A stretch of DNA of 64,000 nt from Aequorivita sublithincola DSM 14238 (lineage in GTDB: Bacteria > Bacteroidota > Bacteroidia > Flavobacteriales > Flavobacteriaceae), in assembly GCF_000265385.1 (NCBI RefSeq), contig NC_018013.1, positions 1,391,001-1,455,000 on the forward strand, given 5' to 3'. The position numbers and the translations under genes are program-made. Shown here piece by piece: positions 42,195 through 51,307 of the stretch (positions within the stretch are counted from its first letter, which is position 1; each line of letters starts with the position of its first letter). A model generated the notes under the pieces. The model did not search any database. It was not told the DNA's origin and saw nothing but the letters and a program-made list of their open reading frames with translations.

Positions 42195-44918
42195 ATGCGA
42201 AAAACTACTTTCCCCAAAATTAAGAATATTACACTTCTGGCCTTGATGCTAGTCTTTTCAATTGCATTTTCCCAGAATTCCAATGACATTAAATTCCAAG
42301 GTGAAACCTATGAAATGCCTGAAAACATTGCGACGTTTCAATGGAACCAAATGCCTGAATCTGCTAAATTGAATAATGGTTATGTTGGCTGGATTCAGTT
42401 TTATGAAACTCCTTCACAACAAGTTCAAGATTTGTTTAAGCGGAACAATTTGCAACTGTTAGAGTATATTCCAAACAAAACATATCTTTTTAATTTTCCT
42501 ACAACTACTTCAATTTCTCTATTGAAAAGCAACGGTGTGCGCACTATTGTTCCAGTTGATGGAAACGCAAAACTTTCAGCAGACTTGAAACGCGGTAATT
42601 ATGATTATTGGGCAAAAGATGGCGATAATATATTGGTAACGCTTCAGTACTATAAAAATGTTTCAAACAACTATGCTGTAAACCAGTTGGCTCAACATCA
42701 AATTAGTGTAAAACAAAATTATAGTGAGCAAAATACAATAGATCTTTCAATACCAAATAACTGCTTGGAAACGCTTTCAAACCTTTCTTTTGTAAAATGG
42801 GTAGATCTTGTGGTCGCACCTTCCATAAAGGATGACACGAGAGGCAGGAGCCTTCACAGAGCCAACTCATTGGACACTCAAACTGGCGCTGGCAGAAATT
42901 ATACAGGAGCAGGTATTGGCGTTATGGTTCGTGATGACGGTCGCGTTGGTCCACACATAGATTTTCAGGGAAGATTGACAAATTTGACCAACATTTCCAA
43001 TCAGTCTCATGGTGATGGAGTAGCGGGAATAATGGCGGGTGCTGGCAATTTAATTCCTTCAAACCGGGGAATGGCAGCAGGATCCGATGTGTATGTTGTA
43101 AATTATGCATCTACTTTTTTGGATCCCCAAACGGTAAATTTAATAAATGATGGATCGGTTCAAATAACTAATTCTTCATATAGTAATGGTTGTAACGGCG
43201 GCTATACTAGCATTACTCAAACTGTAGATCAGCAAACTTTGGACACGCCTTCTTTGCTTCATGTTTTTTCAGCAGGAAACTCAAACAATCAAGATTGTGG
43301 TTATGGCGCTGGAAACCAATGGGGTAATATTACGGGAGGTCACAAACAGGGTAAAAATGTAATAGCTACTGCCAATGTAGATTACAGAGGTGAATTAAGA
43401 AACTCTAGTAGCCGTGGTCCTGCACACGACGGAAGGATAAAGCCAGACATCACTGCAAACGGGCACAATCAAATTTCTACAAATGAAAATAATACCTATC
43501 AAACTTTCAGCGGAACTTCTGGTGCTGCTCCAGGTATTGCGGGAATTTCAGCACAACTTTATCAAGCCTATGGAAATTTGAACGGAGGTGATTTTCCACC
43601 TTCAGCATTAATAAAAGCTACCTTATTAAATACTGCCAATGAAGCAGGAAACATTGGTCCCGACTATAAATTTGGTTGGGGAATAGTTAATGCACTTCAA
43701 GCTGTGAAACTTATTGAAGAAAATCATTATCTGTCTGATGAGGTTTCACAAGGAACTACAAAAAATCACACAATAAATGTTCCTGCTGGAACTACTCAAG
43801 TACGTTTTATGGTTTATTGGAGCGATGCTGCAGCGACTCCTGGTGCAAGTCCAGCTTTGGTAAACGATTTAGATATGGTTGTAACCGACCCTTCCAGTAA
43901 TGTTTTGGAACCGTGGATTCTTGATCCAACGCCAAATCCAATCACGCTTGACAATCCTGCAACAAACGGCCCAGACCATTTGAATAATGTGGAACAAGTA
44001 TTAATTAACGATCCTGCAGCGGGTAATTATGTAATTGATATTTCAGGATTCAATGTGCCAATGGGACCGCAAGAATACTATGTTGTTTATGAATTAATTT
44101 CAGATCACGTTACAATGACTTTTCCAAATGGAGGCGAGCATTTTGCGCCAAATTATGTTGAAGCGCTTCATTGGGACGAAACGAATACAACAGAAGATTT
44201 TGTGCTGGAATATTCCACAGATAACGGAAGCACTTGGAACAATATAGCCACCGTAGCAAACGATACTCAATATTATAATTGGAACGTTCCAAATGAAGTG
44301 GGCGCCAATACGCTTGTTAGAGTTACAAGTGGCACCTTTCAAGATGTGAGCGATGCGGTTTTCAATATTGCGAAAACTGTGGCTAACGTCAATGTAATAA
44401 AAGTATGTCCAGACACAGCTTCTTTTGAATGGAATGTGGTTGATGATGCCGAATCGTACGATTTTTATCTTTTAGGCGAAAAATTTATGGAAGTAGTTGG
44501 AACTTCAAATACCAATTCCATAACGATTCCTATTACCGATCCAGCTGATGAAATGTGGTTTGCCGTTCGTGCCAAAAATGCTACTGAAGGTTGGGAAAGC
44601 GAAAGAACCAACGCTAAACGTTATGGTGGGGGCATCTTAGATTGTACCGTTGGAATTTCAGAAAATACGTTTGACAATTCGCTGTTATTATTTCCAAACC
44701 CAGCGAAAAACGAAGTTAATATTAGTCTTTTAGATAAAACTTATGGCAGTTTTAATATTACAGTTGCTAACAGTTTAGGTCAAATTTTGGATAGGAAGAT
44801 GAATATAAACAATACTTCAAAAGGCACAATTAATGTTTCAAATTATTCCTCTGGAATCTATTTTGTAACCATAAAGGCTGGAGAAAACGTTTCAACCAAA
44901 AAATTAGTCGTTCAATAG
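42195..44918 (+). CDS. Secreted subtilisin-like (S8) serine protease with T9SS sorting domain, copy 1
   Basis: A 907-residue secreted protease. It has a signal peptide (1-about 28, ending FSIAFSQ) and an N-terminal prodomain of about 200 residues. The S8 catalytic domain has Asp247 (VRDDG), His272 (SHGDGVAG) and Ser442 (SGTSGAAPG). A beta-sandwich region, a short Ig-like region and a C-terminal sorting domain (LLFPNPAKNEVNISL, KKLVVQ) follow. I use the ATG at 42195; the TTG two codons earlier is unnecessary. It is a close paralogue of the next gene, which has the same start-to-end layout in the shared part. Confidence 0.93.
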   Translation: MRKTTFPKIKNITLLALMLVFSIAFSQNSNDIKFQGETYEMPENIATFQWNQMPESAKLNNGYVGWIQFYETPSQQVQDLFKRNNLQLLEYIPNKTYLFNFPTTTSISLLKSNGVRTIVPVDGNAKLSADLKRGNYDYWAKDGDNILVTLQYYKNVSNNYAVNQLAQHQISVKQNYSEQNTIDLSIPNNCLETLSNLSFVKWVDLVVAPSIKDDTRGRSLHRANSLDTQTGAGRNYTGAGIGVMVRDDGRVGPHIDFQGRLTNLTNISNQSHGDGVAGIMAGAGNLIPSNRGMAAGSDVYVVNYASTFLDPQTVNLINDGSVQITNSSYSNGCNGGYTSITQTVDQQTLDTPSLLHVFSAGNSNNQDCGYGAGNQWGNITGGHKQGKNVIATANVDYRGELRNSSSRGPAHDGRIKPDITANGHNQISTNENNTYQTFSGTSGAAPGIAGISAQLYQAYGNLNGGDFPPSALIKATLLNTANEAGNIGPDYKFGWGIVNALQAVKLIEENHYLSDEVSQGTTKNHTINVPAGTTQVRFMVYWSDAAATPGASPALVNDLDMVVTDPSSNVLEPWILDPTPNPITLDNPATNGPDHLNNVEQVLINDPAAGNYVIDISGFNVPMGPQEYYVVYELISDHVTMTFPNGGEHFAPNYVEALHWDETNTTEDFVLEYSTDNGSTWNNIATVANDTQYYNWNVPNEVGANTLVRVTSGTFQDVSDAVFNIAKTVANVNVIKVCPDTASFEWNVVDDAESYDFYLLGEKFMEVVGTSNTNSITIPITDPADEMWFAVRAKNATEGWESERTNAKRYGGGILDCTVGISENTFDNSLLLFPNPAKNEVNISLLDKTYGSFNITVANSLGQILDRKMNINNTSKGTINVSNYSSGIYFVTIKAGENVSTKKLVVQ

Positions 44919-44938
44919 TTATATTTTCAATGATATTT

Positions 44939-44967
44939 AAAGGAAGCTGTTTTGGCTTCCTTTTTTT
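44939..44967 (+). terminator. Rho-independent terminator
   Basis: AAAGGAAGC-7-base loop-GCTTCCTTT followed by T residues, 20 bases after the first subtilase gene. Confidence 0.88.
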
Positions 44968-45053
44968 ATGTCTGAAGAAACCTTAAACACGATTTTCTAC
45001 TTATTTCGGTTTGTTTTATGTCTCTAAAATGCTGATTTATTGATGTAAATAGA

Positions 45054-45061
45054 TATATTTG
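45054..45061 (+). promoter_or_regulatory. -7 element TATATTTG for the second subtilase gene
   Basis: An exact TAnnTTTG match 73 bases before the ATG at 45134. The surrounding AGATATATTTGAAAT resembles the region at the first copy (AAATATATTTGAAAT at 42121), consistent with tandem duplication including the promoter. Confidence 0.5.
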
Positions 45062-45133
45062 AAATCCTTCTGAAAAAATATGTTGAATTTTTCTCTGAAG
45101 AATTTTTCTCAACCTTTTCTAAACTTTAAAATA

Positions 45134-48100
45134 ATGATACAAAAAACTACTTCCCCCACATTCCGAAGCCTTGTTTTTATGATGATGATTCTTATGATTT
45201 CATTTTCATTTGGACAAAATACTTCCAACATCCAGTTTCAAGATGAAACAATTGTAATGCCTGAAAATATTGCAACCTTTCAATGGAACCAAATGTCTGA
45301 ATCGGCAAAATTAGCTAATGGATACGTTGCTTGGGTTCAATTTTATGAAACTCCAACCCAGAACGTTCAAGATCTTTTTAAGCAGAACAATGTAGAATTG
45401 TTGGAATATATTCCTCATAAAACCTACTTGGCTTACTTCCCAAAAAATACTTCAACTAGTTTGTTGCGAAACAATGGTGTTCGAAGTATAGTAGCCGTTC
45501 CAGGAAGTACAAAGATTTCAAATACCTTGAAAAACCCACCTTACGATAATTACGCAATGGATGGTAACAACATTTTGGTAACACTTCAATTTCATAAAAA
45601 TGTTTCTTCAGATTACGTAATTCAGCAATTGGCCGAGCGCCAAATAGCGGTGAAACAGCAATACAAAGGAGCTAACAACATAGATCTTTCCATTCCAGAC
45701 AATTGTTTGGAAGACTTAGCTAACCTACCTTTTGTGAAGTGGGTGGAACTTATTGTAGCACCTTCAACTCCAGACGATACTCGCGGCCGTAGTTTACACC
45801 GTTCAAGTAATTTGGACACGCAAACTTCCGCAGGAAGAAATTATACTGGTTTAAATATCGGCGTTGTATGTCGTGATGATGGTATCGTTGGGCCACATAT
45901 AGATTTTCAAGGAAGAATAGACAATTCTCTTGCTAGCGGAACTGGTCAAACCCACGGCGATGGTGTTTCCGGAATTATGTCTGGAGCAGGAAACCTAAAC
46001 CCTTCCAACAGAGGGATGGCTGCGGGATCCTTATTATATGTAGTGAATTACGGTTCAAACTTTTTAGATTCTCAAACTCTTTCACTTATTAATAGTGGAA
46101 CGGCGGTTATTACAAATTCCTCTTACAGCAACGGTTGCAATGATGGTTATACTACAATTACACAAACTGTAGATACGCAGGCACATGACATTCCGAATTT
46201 GCAGCATACTTTTTCCGCTGGAAATTCTAACAATCAAGATTGTGGTTATGGAGCAGGAAATCAATGGGGAAATATTACAGGTGGTCATAAACAAGGAAAG
46301 AACGTGATTGCAACAGCAAATGTGTTTTTTGATGGTTCGTTAGTAAATTCTAGCAGTCGCGGTCCAGCCCATGATGGAAGAATAAAACCAGATATTGCTG
46401 CAAATGGTCAAAACCAAATTTCGACTGCTGAAAACAATACCTATCAAAGTTTTGGTGGAACATCGGGTGCTTCGCCAGGAATTGCTGGAATTTCTGCACA
46501 ACTTTATCAAGCCTATTCTGAAGCTAACGGAAATGTTTTACCCAAAGCGGCACTCATAAAGGCAACATTGATGAATACTGCAAATGATGCTGGCAATGTA
46601 GGTCCAGATTATAAATTTGGTTGGGGAATTGTAAACGGTTTGCGCGCCGCCAAACTTATTGAAGATAATCGTTTTCTGTCTAGTTCTATTTCGCAAGGCG
46701 GTTCTAACGACCATTCAATAAATGTTCCTGCAGGAACTAAACAAGTTCGGTTTATGGTTTATTGGAGCGATAGTCCTGCTTCTCCAGGAGCTAATCCAGC
46801 TTTGGTAAACGATTTGGATTTATTAGTTACAGATCCATCAAGTACTGTTTTGGAGCCTTACATATTAGATCCAACTCCAAATCCGGTTACATTAAACCTT
46901 CCTGCTACCAATGGCCCAGACCATTTGAACAATGTGGAACAGGTTCTAGTTAACAACCCAGCGTCGGGGAATTATAATATTAATATTAAAGGTTTTAACG
47001 TGCCAATGGGGCCTCAGGAATATTTTGTGGTTTATGAAATCATTTCTGATAATGTAGTGGTTACTTATCCAAATGCAGGTGAAAGCTTCGTTTCAAGCGA
47101 AACGGAATCTATACACTGGGATGCAGTTCCTGTGAATACTACGTCTAGTTTCGTGCTAGAGTATTCAATTAACGACGGAAGTACTTGGAATGCTATTACA
47201 ACTGTTCCAAACACCACTACCAATTATGGTTGGTTGGTTCCAAACTCGGTAACTGGCAAGGCTAAAATAAGAGTGAGTAATGGTTCTTCGCAGGATGTTA
47301 GTGATGAAACTTTTTCAATCGCGCCACTTGTTACCAATGTACAGGTAACTCAAGTGTGCCCAACAGAGGCAAGTTTTTCTTGGACGGCAGTGAGCGGTGC
47401 AGAATCTTATGACTTATATATTTTAGGAGATAAGTATATGGAAGTGGCCGGCACTTCAACTACCAATAGTATAACGGTTCCTATTGCTAATCCTTCAAAC
47501 GCTATGTGGTTTGCAGCGGTTGCAAAAAATGCTACAGATGGTTGGCAAGGAAGAAGAAGCATTGCCGTGCGTTACGCTGGAGGATTGTTAAATTGTTCTC
47601 TTGCAAATGATTTGTCTATTGAAACAAACAACCAGCCAAGTGATTTTAACTTGGTTTGTAATCCAGGTCCCGCAATCGTCTCTGCGACGATTAGGAATTT
47701 TGGAAGTTCTTCGGAAAGCAATTTTGCAGTGAGCTATCAATTAGACAGTGATCCGATAGTTACCGAAAACTTTACTGGGACCATTACTCCAGGCGGACAA
47801 GCAGTGTTGGATTTTGCTATTCCATTAAATATTACAGCTTCAGGAAGTTATACCCTTACTGTTTCAGTAGATTTAAGCGGCGATGAAAATCCAAGTAATG
47901 ATGACGATGTGCTAAGCTTTTATGCCGCAACAGATGCTGAACCACTTGATTACACTGAACCATTTGATGTTAACGGAATGCCGCCTCCAGGATGGACTGT
48001 TTTAAATCCTGACAATAGTGATACTTGGCAAGAGAAAACAGGTGTTACAGGAAGTGCTGGCTCACCAACGGTAACCGCTTATTTTGATAACTTTTCCTAC

Positions 48101-48739
48101 AATGCTTCTGGCGAAGAAGATATGTTGCAAACGCTATATGTAGATTTAACTTTAGCTTCTTCAGCCGCTTTGGATTTTGATTTGGCAAAAGCTCAATACT
48201 CCAATAGTTTGTCTGATGGGTTGCGAGTGGATATTTCTACAGATTGTGGCGCTACTTTTACACAAATCTATTTCAAGGATGGATCAGACCTGTCCACTGT
48301 TTCTGGAAACGTTTCTTCTAAATGGGAACCTGCTTCAGCTAATGACTGGCGTAAAGAAACGGTAGATTTATCTGCCTATTTAGGCGAAAACGTACAGTTC
48401 CGGTTTGTGAATATTAATGGTTATGGAAACAGTACGTTTATAGACAACATTAATGTTAGGGGTTCTCTAGGAATTTCTAAAGAAGACTTGTCCAATATAA
48501 CAATGTATCCAAACCCAGCTTCAGATGAAGTATTTATTAATTTGAAAAATTTGAATGCTGGCAATGTTTCCATCACACTTTTCAATAGTTTAGGGCAGCG
48601 ATTACAGTTTATTTCAGAAGCCGAAATGGCTGGAAAAACTCGAGGAACACTTAATGTGTCAAATTATGCTACCGGAATTTACTTTGTAAAAATAATGTCT
48701 GGGAATAATACTGCTACCAAGAAGTTGATAGTTCAGTAA
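45134..48739 (+). CDS. Secreted subtilisin-like (S8) serine protease with T9SS sorting domain, copy 2 (longer)
   Basis: A 1201-residue paralogue of the preceding protease. The catalytic triad is Asp248, His274 and Ser444 (GGTSGASPG). About the first 830 residues align along the whole of copy 1. An extra segment of about 280 residues precedes the sorting domain: an Ig/CARDB-like part (VCNPGPAIVSATIRNFGSSSESNFAVSY) and a MAM/concanavalin-like part (DYTEPFDVNGMPPPGWTVLN...RFVNINGYGNSTFIDNINV). Start: the ATG at 45134 gives a proper signal peptide; an ATG 18 codons earlier at 45080 would lengthen it. It ends at a strong terminator. Confidence 0.93.
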   Translation: MIQKTTSPTFRSLVFMMMILMISFSFGQNTSNIQFQDETIVMPENIATFQWNQMSESAKLANGYVAWVQFYETPTQNVQDLFKQNNVELLEYIPHKTYLAYFPKNTSTSLLRNNGVRSIVAVPGSTKISNTLKNPPYDNYAMDGNNILVTLQFHKNVSSDYVIQQLAERQIAVKQQYKGANNIDLSIPDNCLEDLANLPFVKWVELIVAPSTPDDTRGRSLHRSSNLDTQTSAGRNYTGLNIGVVCRDDGIVGPHIDFQGRIDNSLASGTGQTHGDGVSGIMSGAGNLNPSNRGMAAGSLLYVVNYGSNFLDSQTLSLINSGTAVITNSSYSNGCNDGYTTITQTVDTQAHDIPNLQHTFSAGNSNNQDCGYGAGNQWGNITGGHKQGKNVIATANVFFDGSLVNSSSRGPAHDGRIKPDIAANGQNQISTAENNTYQSFGGTSGASPGIAGISAQLYQAYSEANGNVLPKAALIKATLMNTANDAGNVGPDYKFGWGIVNGLRAAKLIEDNRFLSSSISQGGSNDHSINVPAGTKQVRFMVYWSDSPASPGANPALVNDLDLLVTDPSSTVLEPYILDPTPNPVTLNLPATNGPDHLNNVEQVLVNNPASGNYNINIKGFNVPMGPQEYFVVYEIISDNVVVTYPNAGESFVSSETESIHWDAVPVNTTSSFVLEYSINDGSTWNAITTVPNTTTNYGWLVPNSVTGKAKIRVSNGSSQDVSDETFSIAPLVTNVQVTQVCPTEASFSWTAVSGAESYDLYILGDKYMEVAGTSTTNSITVPIANPSNAMWFAAVAKNATDGWQGRRSIAVRYAGGLLNCSLANDLSIETNNQPSDFNLVCNPGPAIVSATIRNFGSSSESNFAVSYQLDSDPIVTENFTGTITPGGQAVLDFAIPLNITASGSYTLTVSVDLSGDENPSNDDDVLSFYAATDAEPLDYTEPFDVNGMPPPGWTVLNPDNSDTWQEKTGVTGSAGSPTVTAYFDNFSYNASGEEDMLQTLYVDLTLASSAALDFDLAKAQYSNSLSDGLRVDISTDCGATFTQIYFKDGSDLSTVSGNVSSKWEPASANDWRKETVDLSAYLGENVQFRFVNINGYGNSTFIDNINVRGSLGISKEDLSNITMYPNPASDEVFINLKNLNAGNVSITLFNSLGQRLQFISEAEMAGKTRGTLNVSNYATGIYFVKIMSGNNTATKKLIVQ

Positions 48740-48762
48740 AATATAATAAACCTTTATAGCAT

Positions 48763-48814
48763 CAGGGTTTCTTGAATTGTTTTTCAACAAATTCGAGAGA
48801 CCCTGGTTCTTTTT
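48763..48814 (+). terminator. Long terminator hairpin after the second subtilase gene
   Basis: A 16-base stem CAGGGTTTCTTGAATT / AATTCGAGAGACCCTG with two G-T pairs, an 11-base loop and a T-rich tail. Confidence 0.82.
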
Positions 48815-48882
48815 AATACTTGATGTGAAGTATGATGCGTTAACAATCCTACTTCGTATTTAAGTTATTCAAAGTATCTAAA

Positions 48883-48916
48883 ACAAAAAAGAGGCTGTCT
48901 TTTCAGGCAGCCTCTT
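48883..48916 (-). terminator. Terminator of the rplU-rpmA operon
   Basis: An AAGAGGCTG / CAGCCTCTT stem 29 bases after the rpmA stop; the minus strand continues TTTTTTGTTTT. Confidence 0.88.
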
Positions 48917-48944
48917 AAATATTGAATAAGATAGATAGATAATA

Positions 48945-49208
48945 CTATGCTTCAGCGTTTGGAACGATAGAAACGTAGCTCTTGTTATCTCTCTTTTTGG
49001 TGAATTTTACTTTACCATCCACTTGTGCGTGAAGGGTATGGTCTTTACCACCATATACGTTTTCACCTGGGTGATGTGTATATCCTCTTTGTCTTACGAT
49101 GATATTTCCAGCAATAGCAGCTTGTCCACCAAAAATCTTAACGCCAAGACGTTTTGATTCTGATTCGCGACCGTTTTTGGAACTACCAACTCCTTTTTTG
49201 TGAGCCAT
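48945..49208 (-). CDS. rpmA: 50S ribosomal protein L27
   Basis: An 87-residue L27 that begins directly [24 protein letters not shown], without the cleavable N-terminal extension of Firmicutes. The conserved blocks [16 protein letters not shown] and [22 protein letters not shown] are present. Its N-terminus reaches the peptidyl-transferase centre. It lies 30 bases after rplU in the usual two-gene operon. Confidence 0.98.
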   Translation of the reverse strand: MAHKKGVGSSKNGRESESKRLGVKIFGGQAAIAGNIIVRQRGYTHHPGENVYGGKDHTLHAQVDGKVKFTKKRDNKSYVSIVPNAEA

Positions 49209-49238
49209 GGTTTATATTTTTTAATTAATGATTTCGGT

Positions 49239-50021
49239 TTATTTGTTTTTCAACAATTCTTTAGCCTGTTTTACCCACTCGTCGCCTTCAATCTTATCGC
49301 GGGTAATCCCGTCAATAGCAGAAAGTTCTTCACGGTCTGCAGCTTTAAGTTTACTGATTTGCTCGAAGGTATAAATACCAAGTTCGTTCAATTTTTCTTC
49401 GTAAACTGGACCAATTCCGTTGATCAATTTAAGATCGTCGGCATCAGATTTTAAAGCAGTTCCAATGCTGTGAAGTACTTTATCGATGTTGATTTCAACA
49501 TGAGCATCTTCAGCGCGGTGCTCTGCACGTGTTACCAAGTTTTCGCTAACTTCAACTTCTTTGTTGGAAGGAGCAGCTTTTTTGGTTTCTGGCTTAGCTT
49601 CGGCTTTTGTAGCAGTTTCCTTTTTAGGCTCTGCTTTTGGAGCGGCTGGTTTAGTTTCCTTTTTTGGAGCAGCTTTTTTAGCTTCTTCCTTTTTGGCAGG
49701 TGTAGCTCCTGAAGCTACAATGCTCTCGATTACGATTTCAGAAAGATACTGACGGTGACCGTTTTTCTTACGGAAACCTTTTCTTCTTTTCTTTTTGAAT
49801 ACAATAACCTTGTCACCTTTAAGGTGTTTTACGACTTTTGCTCCTATTTGAGCTCCGTCTATAGCTGGGGCGCCGATGGTTATTTTGTCTCCGTCACCAA
49901 TAAGAAGTACATTGTCAAAAGACACTGTTTTACCTTCTTCAACTGGCAAACGATTAACAAAAACCTTTTGGTCTTTTGCAACTTTTACTTGCTGCCCTGC
50001 TATCTCTACAATTGCGTACAT
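49239..50021 (-). CDS. rplU: 50S ribosomal protein L21 with C-terminal helix-hairpin-helix extension
   Basis: A 260-residue protein, about 2.5 times the usual L21 length. Residues 1-about 103 are canonical L21 (YAIVEIAGQQVKVAKDQKVFVNRL, KRRKGFRKKNGHRQYLSEIVIESI). A Lys/Ala/Pro/Glu-rich linker of about 65 residues follows. The C-terminal domain of about 75 residues contains a helix-hairpin-helix (DLKLINGIGPVYEEKLNELGIYTFEQISKL) plus a second copy (LSAIDGITRDKIEGDEWVKQA). Such extensions occur in Flavobacteriia. A TATATTTG/TTTG promoter with 19-base spacing lies upstream. Confidence 0.95.
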   Translation of the reverse strand: MYAIVEIAGQQVKVAKDQKVFVNRLPVEEGKTVSFDNVLLIGDGDKITIGAPAIDGAQIGAKVVKHLKGDKVIVFKKKRRKGFRKKNGHRQYLSEIVIESIVASGATPAKKEEAKKAAPKKETKPAAPKAEPKKETATKAEAKPETKKAAPSNKEVEVSENLVTRAEHRAEDAHVEINIDKVLHSIGTALKSDADDLKLINGIGPVYEEKLNELGIYTFEQISKLKAADREELSAIDGITRDKIEGDEWVKQAKELLKNK

Positions 50022-50080
50022 AGCGAATCGTTTATAAATTAGTTAAACATTATGCTTCTACCGTCCAGTAAAAGCGGGTG

Positions 50081-50111
50081 CAAATATAATTTTTTAAATG
50101 TAAATAGCAAA
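50081..50111 (-). promoter_or_regulatory. rplU-rpmA promoter, TTTG-N19-TATATTTG
   Basis: On the minus strand TTTG (plus CAAA at 50108-50111), a 19-base spacer and TATATTTG (plus CAAATATA at 50081-50088). It is one of the best consensus promoters in the window, with a leader of about 55 bases. Confidence 0.75.
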
Positions 50112-50174
50112 GTGTTTTTTGTTTAATCTTTTCAAAACCAATTATCCAAGTATTCAAACAGGTTTTTTATCTTT

Positions 50175-50193
50175 TGAATACTGAATACTGAAT
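50175..50193. repeat. Heptamer repeat (TGAATAC, 2.7 copies)
   Basis: Two perfect TGAATAC units and a partial TGAAT, ending next to the stop codon of the DUF4199 protein gene. Confidence 0.6.
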
Positions 50194-50652
50194 TTATTTC
50201 AGTGTGTTTCGATTTCCGTCCTTAGTGTTCCAGGATTTCTTGAGAAGTTGCATAAAAGAGAGCGTCAAAACTAAAGTCGTTACGAAACCCATAATTAAAA
50301 CGGTTAAGAGCAACATAAGTGTGCCCAGAGCATATTGAAGATTCCATCTTTCCATGATTGAGGTTGCAAGTTCGGTGTCTATTTGGTACATATAAACTGC
50401 CATAAAAATGGTGAATATCAGCGTTGCAATACCTCCAGAAAGCAGGCCTACTTCAAATCCCTTTTCAAACTTAAACTTACTTTTTCCGTCTCTATATTTT
50501 TTTAGTGCCAAGTAGATTCCGGCTCCATAAATTAATCCATTTAATACACTAAATGCTGGATATTGATGAAGTCCGATTAATTTTAATAGAAGAAAATAGG
50601 CAATAAGAACAATTGCAATCCAAACTCCGTAACGCGAATATACTTTGAACAT
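50194..50652 (-). CDS. DUF4199 family membrane protein
   Basis: A 152-residue protein with four predicted membrane helices (VWIAIVLIAYFLLLKLI; LNGLIYGAGIYLAL; VGLLSGGIATLIFTIFMAVYMY; LGTLMLLLTVLIMGFVTTLVLTLSFMQLL). It has the DUF4199 pattern, including the FEKGFEVGLLSGGIATL motif. Function unknown. I set the start at the ATG at 50652 (MFKVYSRYGVW); 16 more codons upstream are open but read as a poor extension. Confidence 0.85.
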   Translation of the reverse strand: MFKVYSRYGVWIAIVLIAYFLLLKLIGLHQYPAFSVLNGLIYGAGIYLALKKYRDGKSKFKFEKGFEVGLLSGGIATLIFTIFMAVYMYQIDTELATSIMERWNLQYALGTLMLLLTVLIMGFVTTLVLTLSFMQLLKKSWNTKDGNRNTLK

Positions 50653-50743
50653 AATGGTAGGTTTTTGATTGTCAAAAGTTACGAAAAGTTGGCGAACCAA
50701 TTGTGAAGGGTTTGTTAACTTTTGTTAAACAAACGTTTTTCGC

Positions 50744-51307
50744 TTATTTCCATGTAATGGTTTCCATCAATTTGCGGATGTCTTCACGCAGATAAACCAC
50801 CGCTGGATAGATGGAGTCGAAGTTAGGTTTAGCATCAAAATACAACGCGCCGTTCAGGAAGTGATTGATGCTATCCGTTGCATAAAACTCTGCTTGGCTG
50901 GCAGCATTTCCGTTTATCATATAAAACATTCCATACACTTTATGGTCCGGATTTATAAAAGGTTGCTCGGGAATACTGTTTGCTTTTCTGTTGTGCTCAT
51001 CCACCAATTTCTGAGCATCTCTTAATAACGAATCAATATTGTTGTTTCGAACTTTTTGATAGGATAAATATAAAGTTGCCTTCATATTTGGGTAATTAAT
51101 GCTAATGCCGCAGTTCTTTTGATGGGTAATTTTCGCGTTTGTGTTTATTGAAAAGGAATAGGGACAATCCGTATTTATTTCTCTATATTCAGGTTTTGGA
51201 TAGTCCAAACGAAGCATAGCAGACGGTTTTACCAAAACATCATCTTCACAAGAAGCAAGGATGAAAAGGCTTGAAAGCAAAAGAAAAATGAAACTATTTA
51301 TTTTCAA
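50744..51307 (-). CDS. gldD: Gliding motility lipoprotein GldD
   Basis: A 187-residue lipoprotein. The signal peptide (FIFLLLSSLFILA) ends in the lipobox LASC with lipidated Cys20. The mature part matches GldD (PSAMLRLDYPKPEYR, CPYSFSINTNA, NCGISINYPNMKATLYLSY, HNRKANSIPEQPF). GldD is required for gliding in Flavobacterium johnsoniae. It overlaps the end of gldE by 14 bases, giving the classical gldE-gldD pair downstream of ssb. Confidence 0.95.
   Translation of the reverse strand: MKINSFIFLLLSSLFILASCEDDVLVKPSAMLRLDYPKPEYREINTDCPYSFSINTNAKITHQKNCGISINYPNMKATLYLSYQKVRNNNIDSLLRDAQKLVDEHNRKANSIPEQPFINPDHKVYGMFYMINGNAASQAEFYATDSINHFLNGALYFDAKPNFDSIYPAVVYLREDIRKLMETITWK

Noticed and set aside
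42195..48739. Phase-variable or recombining protease cassette
   Set aside because: No inverted repeats, invertase gene or silent fragments accompany the two copies; they look like a stable tandem duplication.
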